Source: JBBSHJ01 sp038253135
GTDB lineage: Bacteria; Actinomycetota; Actinomycetes; Mycobacteriales; QHCD01
Length of the DNA: 14,960 nt
NCBI GenBank assembly: GCA_038253135.1
Contig: JBBSHJ010000078.1
Location: 1 to 14,960 of the forward strand
Reading direction: 5' to 3'
Shown here: positions 1 through 6,882 of the stretch, in pieces
Layout of the letters: the number at the start of each line of letters is the position of its first letter
Position numbering within the stretch: the stretch's first letter is position 1
The notes under the pieces: generated by a model
Database searches by the model: none
What the model was told of the DNA's origin: nothing
What the model saw: only the letters and a program-made list of their open reading frames with translations
Translations under genes and position numbers: made by a program

Positions 1-33
1 CTGGTGGGGGTTGGTGCCGTGGCGCAGATCCAT
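1..33 (-). CDS. AICAR formyltransferase (PurH-type), N-terminal start only
   Basis: Only the first 11 codons are inside the window (ATG at 33, reading left): MDLRHGTNPHQ. This resembles the LRYGENPHQ motif that opens the AICAR transformylase part of PurH. Some actinobacteria carry a stand-alone formyltransferase of about 390 residues that begins at this motif. The enzyme would transfer a formyl group from 10-formyl-tetrahydrofolate to AICAR in purine synthesis. A Shine-Dalgarno sequence GAGGAG lies 7 nt before the ATG (plus-strand 41-46), inside a perfect palindrome. The call rests on a very short stretch, so the rest of the gene to the left is needed to confirm it. Confidence 0.55.
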   Translation of the reverse strand, partial: MDLRHGTNPHQ

Positions 34-38
34 TCGTA

Positions 39-64
39 TGCTCCTCAGCTCGAGCTGAGGAGCA
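39..64 (-). promoter_or_regulatory. Perfect 26-bp palindrome that contains the ribosome binding site
   Basis: Positions 39-51 are the exact reverse complement of 52-64. As minus-strand RNA this folds into an 11-bp stem (arm TGCTCCTCAGC) closed by a TCGA loop. The 3' arm carries GAGGAG, the Shine-Dalgarno of the gene starting at 33. The 5' arm carries CTCCTC, its exact complement. The structure would hide the ribosome binding site. It could instead be a DNA operator for a dimeric repressor, or part of a terminator acting on plus-strand transcripts, although no T-run follows it. Confidence 0.7.
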
Positions 65-585
65 CCCAGGCTTACGACGCTCCGCCGATCCGCTTCCCGG
101 TGGTGGCCCACCCGATGCCAGTCGCGTGCGACCAGCCTAGCGCCCTGCGCTCCTTACGGGACAGCGCGGCCGATCGGTGTCGTATCCGGGCGTCGACTGC
201 CCGGCGATGCTGGTGGTCGACCCCACGATGCCATCGCCCGCGCTCACATCCGAATCGGCCCGTCGACCAACGATCCGATCCGAGGCCCGACCCTCATCGG
301 GACCACCATTCTCGGGTGACGAGCCTCGGCCCGTCTGACCGCCCATCACGCTGAGCTGCCGTCTGCTGCCATCCGGTCCTACAGCGCGGCATGGCACAGG
401 AAAACAGGCTCATCGACGCGCCACGTCCTCGCCCAGGGCCGGCCGCCGCAACCGCCCTACGAGAGAGTGATCAGTCAGCCCGTCATTGCCTTCGCATGAG
501 CGCTCAGCAGCCCTGCTGGCGATCGTCGACCCGCACGGCCGGTGGATCGTGCCGATCCGCGATTAACGACCGGCGGAGCGCGCCA
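65..585. other. Stretch without a convincing gene
   Basis: About 520 bases between the left-edge gene and the Rrf2 regulator. Open frames exist on both strands (for example 4-354 plus and 137-397 minus), but their translations are rich in Arg, Ser and Pro, show no recognisable family and lack clear ribosome binding sites. The segment probably holds only the divergent promoters. No tRNA-like structure or repeat was seen. Confidence 0.6.
134..163 (-). promoter_or_regulatory. Possible promoter for the PurH-type gene
   Basis: On the minus strand TGTCCC (163-158) and TAGGCT (139-134, matching TANNNT) are separated by 18 nt. Transcription would begin near 127 and give a leader of about 94 nt that ends with the ribosome-binding-site hairpin. 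The -35 match is poor, so this is tentative. Confidence 0.3.
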
Positions 586-616
586 TTGCGTTATATCGAT
601 CGGAATAGCGCACAAT
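586..616 (+). promoter_or_regulatory. Promoter and possible operator of the Rrf2 gene
   Basis: TTGCGT (586-591) and CACAAT (611-616) are separated by 19 nt, and the GTG start follows 6 nt after the -10 box. That spacing predicts a leaderless mRNA. The same stretch is an imperfect inverted repeat (ATTGCG at 585 against CACAAT at 611-616, centred on atcgat), where an autoregulating Rrf2 dimer could bind. The operator is inferred. Confidence 0.5.
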
Positions 617-622
617 GGACCC

Positions 623-1078
623 GTGCATATCTCAGCCCGGGTCGATTACGCGATGCGCGCGCTGGTGGTCATGGCGACCGAGCCCGAGGTTCGGATGACC
701 TGTGACCGGCTGGCCGGCGCACAGTCCATCCCGCCGCGCTTCCTCGAGGGGATCCTCACCGGGCTGCGTCGGGCCGGCATCGTCGCGAGCCATCGGGGCG
801 TCGACGGCGGCTACATGCTGGCCCGTCCGCCGGAGACCGTCAGCGTCGCCGACGTGATCCGCGCGCTGGACGGCCCCCTGGCCGAGGTACGCGGACTCAG
901 GCCCGAGCAAAGCCACTACACCGGGCCGGTCGAGCCGCTGCAGACCGTCTGGATCGCGGCTCGGGCCAGCCTGCGCTCCGTCCTGGATCACGTCACCGTT
1001 GCCGACATCGCGACCGGCAAGCTGCCCCGGGGCGTCATGAAACTCGCCGCGGCACCTGACTCCTGGCAGAGCCGCTGA
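623..1078 (+). CDS. Rrf2-family transcriptional regulator
   Basis: 151-residue DNA-binding regulator, the usual length for Rrf2 proteins. The start MHISARVDYAMRAL matches the family's N-terminal helix (M-x-[IL]-[ST]-x-[KR]-x-[DE]-YA-x-R-A-L). A winged helix-turn-helix spans about residues 25-70, and the wing sequence GVDGGYMLARPPETVSVADV (about 71-90) is typical. It has only one cysteine (C27) and lacks the C-terminal cysteine trio that binds Fe-S clusters in IscR and NsrR. It is therefore probably not an Fe-S sensor of that type. The GTG at 623 is chosen because the family motif starts there and a -10 box ends 6 nt upstream. It converges on the exporter gene with 30 bp between stops. Its target is unknown, but its own promoter and the neighbouring exporter are the first candidates. 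Confidence 0.88.
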   Translation: MHISARVDYAMRALVVMATEPEVRMTCDRLAGAQSIPPRFLEGILTGLRRAGIVASHRGVDGGYMLARPPETVSVADVIRALDGPLAEVRGLRPEQSHYTGPVEPLQTVWIAARASLRSVLDHVTVADIATGKLPRGVMKLAAAPDSWQSR

Positions 1079-1108
1079 CCCGTCGCCCCCGCAGCGTGGC
1101 GGCGTTGG

Positions 1109-2536
1109 TCAGCGAGAGCCACGGCGTACCGACGGGATGATCCCGAGCAGGCACACGACGGCCAGCACGACGGCCGCGAACGCGAAGCCACGGTCGGCGG
1201 TGTGCCCGGTCGAGCCGAGGCGAAAGACGAGTCCGGCCACCGCGACGCCGGCGGCGGTGCCGATGCCGCGGGTCATGTTCAGTACGCCGCCCGCGACCGC
1301 CGATCCGGTGCGGCCGGCAGCCGACATGACACCGGTGTTGTTGGCCGGGGTGAACATGCCCATGCCGACCCCGATCGCCACCAGTGCGATGACCACGACC
1401 GCGACGTGCACCCCGCCGGCGGCGGCGAAGATCAGCCCGCCGCCGGCGAGCGCAAGCCCGATCACCGTCGGCACCATCGGCCCGAGGGAGTCCACCATGA
1501 TGCCGGCGAGCGGGGCGCACACGCCGATCAGGAGCGGCAGGATGGACAGCACCAGGCCCGAGCGGCCGAGGGAGATTCCGAGGCTGCGCTCCATCGTCAG
1601 CGGCATCACGAAAAGGACCCCGAAGAGGACGAGGTAGCCGATCAGCGCGGCGAGGATGCCGGCGCGGAAGTCCCGCCGGGCGAAGAGGGCCGGCGGCAGC
1701 AGCGGGGTCCCGCCGCGGCGTACCAACCCGAGCGTGTGCCGCCACAACCCCACGGCCGCGGCAAGGGCGATCACGACCAGGACCAGCACCGCCCACGACG
1801 GCGCCGACCGCGCCGCGCCGAGCGAGAGCGCACCGAGCAACGCCCCCGTCGAGGCGATCATCAGCGCCAGCCCGACGAGGTCCAGGCTCTGCCGGGCCGC
1901 CAGCTCGCGGGTCCGCGGCAGCAGGAACCACGCGAGGACGACTCCGATGATCCCCGCCGGCAGATTCACCCAGAAGACCAACCGCCACCCGCCGGCCGCG
2001 ACGAGGACGCCGCCCACCGACGGGCCGAGCGCGAGCCCGAGCGCCTGGCTCGCGCCCTGGATCCCCAGGGCCCGGCCCAGCCGCTCCCTCGGCATCGCGA
2101 CGACGATGAGCGCGACACTGTTGGCCTGCAGCATGGCCGCCCCGACGGCCTGGACGGCACGCAGGATCACCAGCACGGGCAGGTCCGGCGCCAGCGCACA
2201 CGCCACCGAGGCGAGCGTGAAGACCGCGAAACCCCACGTATACAGCAGCTTCCGGCCGAACATGTCGGCCAGCCGGCCCACCGCAACGATGATGCCGACC
2301 AGCACGAGCAGGTAGGACAGCGCGACCCATTCGACCGCGCCGAGCGACGCGCCGAAATCGTGCTGCAGATCGGGATAGGCCATGTTGACGATCGAGGCGT
2401 CGAGCTGGCCCATGAACGCGCCGATGCATACGGTCAGGACGACCAGCCACGGCGCGCGAGCGGATTTGCGTACGACGTCCGGTCGGGCCGGTTCGGAAAG
2501 GAGGCGGCCGAGGCTCGCGCCGCCGCGCTTGGTCAC
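1109..2536 (-). CDS. MFS drug exporter, DHA2 (EmrB/QacA) family
   Basis: 475-residue inner-membrane proton antiporter, the usual size for 14-TM DHA2 exporters. Motif LDASIVNMAYPDL (about 45-57) is the family's motif D1 in TM1. GRLADMFGRK (about 87-96) is motif A between TM2 and TM3, and QALGLALGPSVGGVL (about 162-176) is the antiporter motif C in TM5. Hydrophobic segments continue to the C-terminus, which ends in a basic tail. Such proteins usually export drugs or self-made metabolites, and the substrate cannot be read here. The start is GTG at 2536 because a TAGCCT box ends 6 nt upstream, predicting a leaderless mRNA. It is monocistronic and convergent with the Rrf2 gene. Confidence 0.9.
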   Translation of the reverse strand: MTKRGGASLGRLLSEPARPDVVRKSARAPWLVVLTVCIGAFMGQLDASIVNMAYPDLQHDFGASLGAVEWVALSYLLVLVGIIVAVGRLADMFGRKLLYTWGFAVFTLASVACALAPDLPVLVILRAVQAVGAAMLQANSVALIVVAMPRERLGRALGIQGASQALGLALGPSVGGVLVAAGGWRLVFWVNLPAGIIGVVLAWFLLPRTRELAARQSLDLVGLALMIASTGALLGALSLGAARSAPSWAVLVLVVIALAAAVGLWRHTLGLVRRGGTPLLPPALFARRDFRAGILAALIGYLVLFGVLFVMPLTMERSLGISLGRSGLVLSILPLLIGVCAPLAGIMVDSLGPMVPTVIGLALAGGGLIFAAAGGVHVAVVVIALVAIGVGMGMFTPANNTGVMSAAGRTGSAVAGGVLNMTRGIGTAAGVAVAGLVFRLGSTGHTADRGFAFAAVVLAVVCLLGIIPSVRRGSR

Positions 2537-2542
2537 GCACTC

Positions 2543-2548
2543 AGGCTA
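2543..2548 (-). promoter_or_regulatory. -10 box of the MFS exporter (leaderless)
   Basis: TAGCCT on the minus strand (TANNNT type), with 6 nt between it and the GTG at 2536. Transcription would start at or within one base of the start codon. No clear -35 box was seen. Confidence 0.5.
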
Positions 2549-2606
2549 GAGAGCGCCGAATTCCCGCCCGATCGTGGGGTTTACCGCCCGAATCGGTGGG
2601 GATTCC

Positions 2607-3449
2607 TCACCGCGCAACGGGTTCGGGCTGGGTGTCGACCGCGATTCCGTCGTGCCACGGTTGCGCGGTGCCGACGAAGGTTGCCAGCTCGCCCCGGTCG
2701 AGCAGCCGCTCGGGCAGGCCGCCGCTTCCCGCCCGCCGCCGCAGCTCGGCGATCGGCAGCGGCCGGGTCGAGGCGAAGACGACGAGATTCCCCGACGCCT
2801 TGGCCCTCCAGACATCCGGATCGCTGCTCACCGCCACGTGGGAGAAGGCGTCGAGGAGGCCGGCGACGTGGCTGCGCGCCACCCGCAGCGGTGCTCCGTC
2901 GATCACGTTGAGCACGTAGACGCCGCCGGCGGTGAGCACCCGGCGTACCAGGGCGGCGAACTCCACGGTGGACAGGTGCGCGGGCACGGCCCGCCCGATG
3001 AACGCGTCACCCACGATCATATCGGCGCTGGCGTCCGAGCGCCGTTCCAGCCGTTTCCGGGCGTCGCCGGTCTTCACTCGCAGGCCGGGCCCGGTCCGCA
3101 GACCGAGCTCCCGCCGCGCCAGCTCCACCAGCCCGCCGTCGTACTCGTAGACGAACTGCTGGGATCGCGGCCGCGTTGCCGCGACGTATCCGGGCAGCGT
3201 GAAGCCGCCACCGCCCAGATGCGTGACCCGCAGCGGGCGCCCCGGCGGCGCAGCCAGATCGACGAGGTCGGCGAAGCGCCGGATGTAGCCGAACTCGATG
3301 TGCTGCGGATCATCGAGGTCGATGTAGGAGCACTCGATGCCGTCCAGGTAAAGGGTGCGGCCCGATGGCCGGCTCGGGTCGGAGTCGATCTCGACCTCAG
3401 CGTAGGTCGTGCGTCCGCGGGCGGGGAACCGGGCGGGCGCTCGTACCAT
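2607..3449 (-). CDS. Spermidine synthase-like protein (Rossmann methyltransferase fold)
   Basis: 280 residues. The N-terminal beta region TLYLDGIECSYIDLDDP (about 32-48) and the nucleotide-binding loop HLGGGGFTLP (77-86), followed by acidic YEYD (101-104) and GDA (128-130), match the spermidine/spermine synthase fold with bound decarboxylated SAM or SAM. The usual catalytic D-x-x-D-P stretch is replaced by GDAFIGRAVPAH (147-158), so true aminopropyl transfer is doubtful. Actinobacterial proteins of this type are commonly annotated only as spermidine synthase-like. ATG at 3449 is chosen because the conserved part follows soon after. GATCAT ends 6 nt before it (minus strand). An in-frame GTG at 3455 is an alternative. 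It is divergent from the nucleotidyltransferase gene with only 23 bp between starts, so the promoters overlap. Confidence 0.8.
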   Translation of the reverse strand: MVRAPARFPARGRTTYAEVEIDSDPSRPSGRTLYLDGIECSYIDLDDPQHIEFGYIRRFADLVDLAAPPGRPLRVTHLGGGGFTLPGYVAATRPRSQQFVYEYDGGLVELARRELGLRTGPGLRVKTGDARKRLERRSDASADMIVGDAFIGRAVPAHLSTVEFAALVRRVLTAGGVYVLNVIDGAPLRVARSHVAGLLDAFSHVAVSSDPDVWRAKASGNLVVFASTRPLPIAELRRRAGSGGLPERLLDRGELATFVGTAQPWHDGIAVDTQPEPVAR

Positions 3450-3476
3450 GCCCACATGATCGCAGGCCGACCATGA
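3444..3476 (+). promoter_or_regulatory. Possible leaderless six-codon upstream ORF (MIAGRP) and its -10 box
   Basis: TACCAT (3444-3449, TANNNT type) is followed after 6 nt by ATG at 3456. That ATG opens a six-codon frame MIAGRP ending with TGA at 3474-3476. The TGA overlaps the ATG of the next gene (3473-3475) in an ATGA junction, the arrangement of translational coupling. No good -35 box was found, and the same bases encode the start of the divergent gene, so the motif could be chance. Confidence 0.35.
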
Positions 3477-4276
3477 CGGCAGCACCGGCCGCGAGCGCTG
3501 CCGAGCGGATCGTGCAGGCGACCACCGCCGCGTGCCGGGACGATCCGGACGTCCGGGCGGCGCTGACCTACGGGTCGATCCCGCAAGGCCTGGGCGATGC
3601 GCACTCCGACGCGGAGTTCTGGATCTTCCTCGCCGAGGCGGCCTACGACCGGCACGACGCGGGCCTTTGGATCGCCCGGGTGTGCACACCGGTGCTCCTC
3701 TGCCACAACGAGTTCGGCGCCGACGTGGCGATCTGCGCCGGTCTGTTGCGGGCCGAGTTCCATTTCCATCCGGTGCGCGCGGTGGACGTGGTGCGGGACT
3801 GGCCGGCTCGCGGCGCGAACGTCGATGCCATGGTTCTGGTCGACCATGCCGCCGGGCTGCGGGCCGCACTGCGGTCCGTGCCCGAGCGGGCCGTCGTACC
3901 AGGCGATCCCGGGTCCATCGACCGATCGGCGGACGTCGCCGCGCGGTTCGCCAACTGGTGGGTGCTGGGTCGCAACGTGCTCGAGCGCGGCGAGAACGAG
4001 CGGGCCGTCGACGCCCTGGCGCACGTGCGCCGCCACCTGCTGTGGCTGCTGCGGCTCCGGTACGACGCGACGGCACACTGGCTCACGCCGTCCCGGCGAG
4101 CCGAGGTCGACCTGCCGGCCGCGGAGCTCGACAAGCTCCGGGCGCTCTCGGACACCGACCTGCCCGCGGCGTACGCCGCCGCGTGGCGGATCGGCGCGCG
4201 GCTGTGGGCCGAGGTAGCACCGCCCGGGCCGCCCGCGGCGCTCGTCGCCGAGGCCACCGGCACCGCCGACCCGTAG
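3473..4276 (+). CDS. Lincosamide nucleotidyltransferase-like protein, Lnu(B)/Lnu(F) type
   Basis: 267 residues, the same length as Lnu(B). Members of this family transfer an adenylyl (nucleotidyl) group from a nucleotide triphosphate onto lincomycin or clindamycin. The nucleotidyltransferase signature is present: YGSIPQG (33-39) followed by SDAEFWIFL (45-53), giving the G-S pair and the metal-binding D46 and E48. The stretch HNEFGADVAICAGLLRAEFHF (78-98) resembles the KNEYGTEVVIFDNLIRGEFHF stretch that I recall from Lnu(B), and the helical C-terminal half fits as well. ATG at 3473 gives the family length. Codon use matches the neighbours, so it looks like a native chromosomal homologue and not a recent import. 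Activity on lincosamides is inference, and another small-molecule substrate is possible. It is followed by the DUF1707 gene after 9 bp. Confidence 0.72.
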   Translation: MTAAPAASAAERIVQATTAACRDDPDVRAALTYGSIPQGLGDAHSDAEFWIFLAEAAYDRHDAGLWIARVCTPVLLCHNEFGADVAICAGLLRAEFHFHPVRAVDVVRDWPARGANVDAMVLVDHAAGLRAALRSVPERAVVPGDPGSIDRSADVAARFANWWVLGRNVLERGENERAVDALAHVRRHLLWLLRLRYDATAHWLTPSRRAEVDLPAAELDKLRALSDTDLPAAYAAAWRIGARLWAEVAPPGPPAALVAEATGTADP

Positions 4277-4279
4277 AGT
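4274..4279 (+). promoter_or_regulatory. -10 box overlapping a stop codon
   Basis: TAGAGT fits TANNNT, and its first three bases are the TAG stop of the nucleotidyltransferase gene. The six bases GGACCC then lead to the GTG of the next gene. The same box-to-start arrangement, CACAAT-GGACCC-GTG, occurs before the Rrf2 gene. It suggests an internal leaderless promoter in addition to read-through. Confidence 0.45.
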
Positions 4280-4285
4280 GGACCC

Positions 4286-5068
4286 GTGGCCATCGACCAG
4301 CCCGAGCCCGGGGGAGCACGTCGCTACATGCCTGCACCGGACGCGGCGGCGCGGCTCGATCGGGCGGCGGACTCGGGCTCCGAGCAGCCGACGCGAGGAT
4401 CCGGGGGCGGCGACCAGATCCGGATCTCCGACGCCGAGCGGGGCGCCATCATCGAGCTGCTGTCCCACGCCGCGACCGAGGGCCGGCTCACCTGGGACGA
4501 GTACGCTGAGCGGACCGAACACGTCTACGCGGCCCGGTTCCAGAGCGATCTCGTCGGCATCATCGACGACCTGCCGCACGGCCCGATCCTCGACATCCCG
4601 GGTAATCAGCCGGGAGGTTACGGTCCGCGTCGGCGGACCGCCGAGGTCGCGCCGCCGCGGCCGTTGCTGCATCCGGTGCCCCAGACCCTGCCGAGCACCA
4701 ACTCGCACCGCGTCGTGGCCGTGCTGGGCAACGAGTCGCGCCGCGGCCGCTGGATTGTGCCACAGCGGATGCGGGTCGAGTCCTACATCGGCGATTGCCA
4801 CATCGCGCTCAACGACGCGACGTTTGAGGCGCACGAGACGACGATCGAGGCCCGCGCGGTCTGCGGCAGCATCACGATCATCGTTCCCGAGGGTGTCGAC
4901 GTGCGTCTCTCCGGCCGCGCCGTCCTCGGCTCGAAGGAAGTCCGGCTGCGGGACATGCCGCCGCCGGGCGCACCGGTCATCACGATCATCTGCGATGTAT
5001 TGCTCGGGAGCGTCAAGGTGCGACCGCCGCGCTGGGGCTGGGCGCTGCAGCAGCTGCGGATCCGGTAG
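4286..5068 (+). CDS. DUF1707 and LiaF-like domain protein
   Basis: 260 residues. After a disordered polar N-terminus, residues about 45-97 (IRISDAERGAIIELLSHA...GIIDDLP) form a DUF1707 domain, recognised by its start I-R-x-S-D-A-[DE]-R and end DDLP. A Pro/Arg linker follows. Residues about 140-250 resemble the C-terminal beta-rich domain of LiaF and related cell-wall-active antibiotic response proteins (VVAVLGNESRRGRW, then a repeating VRLSGRAVLGSKEVRL and ITIICDVLLGSVKV). There is no membrane segment or signal peptide, so it is probably cytoplasmic. Homologues are common in actinobacteria, with poorly known roles linked to envelope stress. The GTG at 4286 is chosen from the leaderless -10 spacing; ATG at 4328 is an alternative. 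Stop codons of this gene and the convergent methyltransferase are 11 bp apart. Confidence 0.8.
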   Translation: MAIDQPEPGGARRYMPAPDAAARLDRAADSGSEQPTRGSGGGDQIRISDAERGAIIELLSHAATEGRLTWDEYAERTEHVYAARFQSDLVGIIDDLPHGPILDIPGNQPGGYGPRRRTAEVAPPRPLLHPVPQTLPSTNSHRVVAVLGNESRRGRWIVPQRMRVESYIGDCHIALNDATFEAHETTIEARAVCGSITIIVPEGVDVRLSGRAVLGSKEVRLRDMPPPGAPVITIICDVLLGSVKVRPPRWGWALQQLRIR

Positions 5069-5079
5069 CCGAAGCCCGC

Positions 5080-6216
5080 TCAGAATCCGGTGTCGGTGAG
5101 CACGCCGGCGGCGCGGGCGGTACGCCGCCAGCGGTCCAGCCGGCCGGTCGGCGCGGCCGATCCGCCGGGCGGCGCGGCGAGCACGATATTCGAGACCCGG
5201 CCGGCCAGGCGGATCGGCTGATCGATTCCGACGCGCAACCCCGCGGTCCGCAGCCGTGCCGCGACGCCGTACTCCGCCGCACCGATGACGACCACCGAGC
5301 CGTCCCGGTCGAGGAGCTCGCCCAGCACCTGCCACATCGCCGCCGGGTCGTTGGCGGCCGCGCCGGCCAGATCGACCGATCGGCTCCACGGCGGGTTGGT
5401 GACGATGCGGTCGATCTCCGTCACGGGGGGAGCGGCCGCATCGGCGACGGCAACCGCGATCGGCGTGCCCGCGGCCGCGGCGTTGGCGACCGCGTTCGCC
5501 GCCCGCCCCGCCGACAGGTCGGCCGCGACGACGGCGTGGCCTGGACACATCCGCGCGAACTCGATCGCGATCGTGCCGTCCCCGCAGCACGGGTCGAGCA
5601 ACCTTCCCGGTCCGGCCAGCGCCGCCATCGCGGCCGCAACCGGCGGGTGCAGGGTTGCCGGACCGGTGCGCTGCTTGTAACCCCGGCGGTGCAGCGGCAC
5701 GGCCGCCACCCGGACGGCGAGGGAGGCGACCGAGTCGCGCACCATCATCCGGATGGTCAGCTCGGGCCGTTCGGGCTCGGCGGACCGGCGGTCGGGGTCA
5801 TGGCTCAGATAGCGGCCCAGCCGGAGCGCGAGCGCCTGCGCGAGGGCGTCCTCGGCCGCGTAGCGGTTGTAGGTGTGCCGGCCGGCGAGGCTGGCGACGA
5901 CGTCGTACGACGGCCGGCCCTGCAGCGGGCGCACGGTGCGCACCCAGTCGATCGCCGCGAGCACCGCGCCGATCCGTCCCGTGGCCAGCCCGGCGAGCGC
6001 GTCCCTGCGCGGCCCGATCCCCGGCACCGATCCGGCGGCCACGAAGACATCATCGACGGTCCGCAGGTCGAGCACTGCCTGCTCGAGCGCGGGCAACCGG
6101 AAGCTCACCTCGCGCGGTGCGACGGTGACGGCGGCGACGCCGGGCAGCTCCGAGACCTCGGCCGCGGCGACCCACTCGAGCCCGCGGACACATCGCGCGA
6201 GTAGATCGACGGCCAC
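5080..6216 (-). CDS. THUMP-domain RNA methyltransferase (RlmL/Trm14-like)
   Basis: 378-residue SAM-dependent enzyme that would methylate a guanosine in tRNA or rRNA. The N-terminal part (about 4-170, starting LLARCVRGLEWVAAAEVSEL) is the ferredoxin-like plus THUMP RNA-binding region. The linker LHRRGYKQRTGPATLHPPVAAAM (176-198) is characteristic of the RlmL, Trm14 and TrmN group. The Rossmann domain carries DPCCGDGTIAIE (208-219) for SAM and NPPWS (274-278) as the N6/N2-type catalytic motif. The C-terminus lacks the second methyltransferase domain of E. coli RlmL. The GTG at 6216 puts the conserved LLARCVRG at residue 5. TAGTCT (TANNNT) ends 8 nt upstream, again suggesting a leaderless mRNA. 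The exact RNA target cannot be told. Confidence 0.85.
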   Translation of the reverse strand: MAVDLLARCVRGLEWVAAAEVSELPGVAAVTVAPREVSFRLPALEQAVLDLRTVDDVFVAAGSVPGIGPRRDALAGLATGRIGAVLAAIDWVRTVRPLQGRPSYDVVASLAGRHTYNRYAAEDALAQALALRLGRYLSHDPDRRSAEPERPELTIRMMVRDSVASLAVRVAAVPLHRRGYKQRTGPATLHPPVAAAMAALAGPGRLLDPCCGDGTIAIEFARMCPGHAVVAADLSAGRAANAVANAAAAGTPIAVAVADAAAPPVTEIDRIVTNPPWSRSVDLAGAAANDPAAMWQVLGELLDRDGSVVVIGAAEYGVAARLRTAGLRVGIDQPIRLAGRVSNIVLAAPPGGSAAPTGRLDRWRRTARAAGVLTDTGF

Positions 6217-6276
6217 GGCGGGTGAGACTATCGCTGCCCGGACCCGCGCACCGCTGGTCCCGACATGGAGGCTGTT

Positions 6277-6633
6277 GTGCCCGATGACCCGCTGACCCGC
6301 CTCCGCGCGCTCTGCCTGGCGATGCCGGAGGTGACCGAGCGGCCGAGTCATGGCGAGCCGGCCTGGTTCGTCCGCGACAAGAAGCTGTTCGTGATGTTCG
6401 CGGACCACCATCACGACGACCGGCTGGCCTTCTGGGCGGCCGCCCCGAGCGGCGCTCAGGAGGCGATGGTCGCGGACGATCCCGGTCGTTTCTTCCGGCC
6501 GCCGTATGTCGGCCACCGCGGCTGGGTCGGCGCTTACCTCGACGTCGAGGTCGACTGGGACGATCTCGCCCAGGTCGTGGAAGACGCCTTCCGGACCATC
6601 GCGCCGAAGACCCTCGCCGCGCGCATCGATTAG
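6277..6633 (+). CDS. MmcQ/YjbR family protein
   Basis: 118 residues. The sequence DPLTRLRALCLAMPEVTERPSHGEPAWFV at the start and the tail HRGWVGAYLDVEVDWDDLAQVVEDAFRTIAPKTLA are typical of the MmcQ/YjbR family (CyaY-like fold, sometimes called DNA-binding; role unproven). The start is GTG at 6277, because a strong GGAGG (6267-6271) lies 5 nt upstream and family members begin just before DPL. An upstream in-frame ATG at 6265 overlaps that ribosome binding site and is less likely. It is divergent from the RNA methyltransferase, with about 60 bp between starts. Confidence 0.82.
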   Translation: MPDDPLTRLRALCLAMPEVTERPSHGEPAWFVRDKKLFVMFADHHHDDRLAFWAAAPSGAQEAMVADDPGRFFRPPYVGHRGWVGAYLDVEVDWDDLAQVVEDAFRTIAPKTLAARID

Positions 6634-6678
6634 CCCCGCACCGGGTCGGCGCGTCCTGCACAGGTCGGAACGGCTCGA

Positions 6679-6882
6679 TCAGCGCAGCAGCCAACAGATC
6701 TCGGTGCAGAACGCGCCGGTAGCATCCGCGTGGCTGTAAACCTCCCAGCGGGCACTGGTCCGGGTCTCGGAGTGCTCCGCGCACCAGTCGATGACCGCGC
6801 GGTACGCCGCGTCGATCGAATCGACCGCGGCCCCGTGCACGGCGGTCGCGGCCCGGCCCGCCGGAAATGACGGACGGCGCGC
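6679..6882 (-). pseudogene. Half of a GyrI-like effector-binding domain, 5' truncated
   Basis: The minus frame from 6882 to the stop at 6681-6679 reads FPAGRAATAVHGAAVD, then AAYRAVIDWCAEH, then WEVYSH and FCTEICWLL. This matches the second half of the GyrI-like small-molecule-binding domain found in AraC and MerR-type regulators and SbmC (consensus PAGR-x-A-T-x-V-H-x-G, then a helix, then WEVY). The first half and any DNA-binding domain are missing. Third codon positions are strongly G/C, so the frame was under coding selection until recently. It lies in the same frame as the GNAT-VOC gene, directly after its TGA. A GTG at 6840 could start a 53-residue protein, but no good ribosome binding site was seen. 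Confidence 0.6.

Noticed and set aside
4..354. Open frame of 116 codons at the left edge
   Set aside because: It has no ribosome binding site or family and runs over the palindrome and the minus-strand start of the PurH-type gene.
1202..2911. Long plus-strand open frame of 569 codons opposite the MFS gene
   Set aside because: It is a high-GC shadow of the exporter: the product is full of Arg, Gln, Asp and Gly with no family, while the opposite strand encodes clear DHA2 motifs.
2607..5068. Biosynthetic cluster or resistance island
   Set aside because: The genes point in different directions, have uniform base composition and lack synthetase, transposase or integrase genes.
3074..5590. Very long minus-strand open frame of 838 codons spanning three genes
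   Set aside because: It crosses the lincosamide-transferase, DUF1707 and methyltransferase genes, which are all recognised in other frames. Its own product has no domain.
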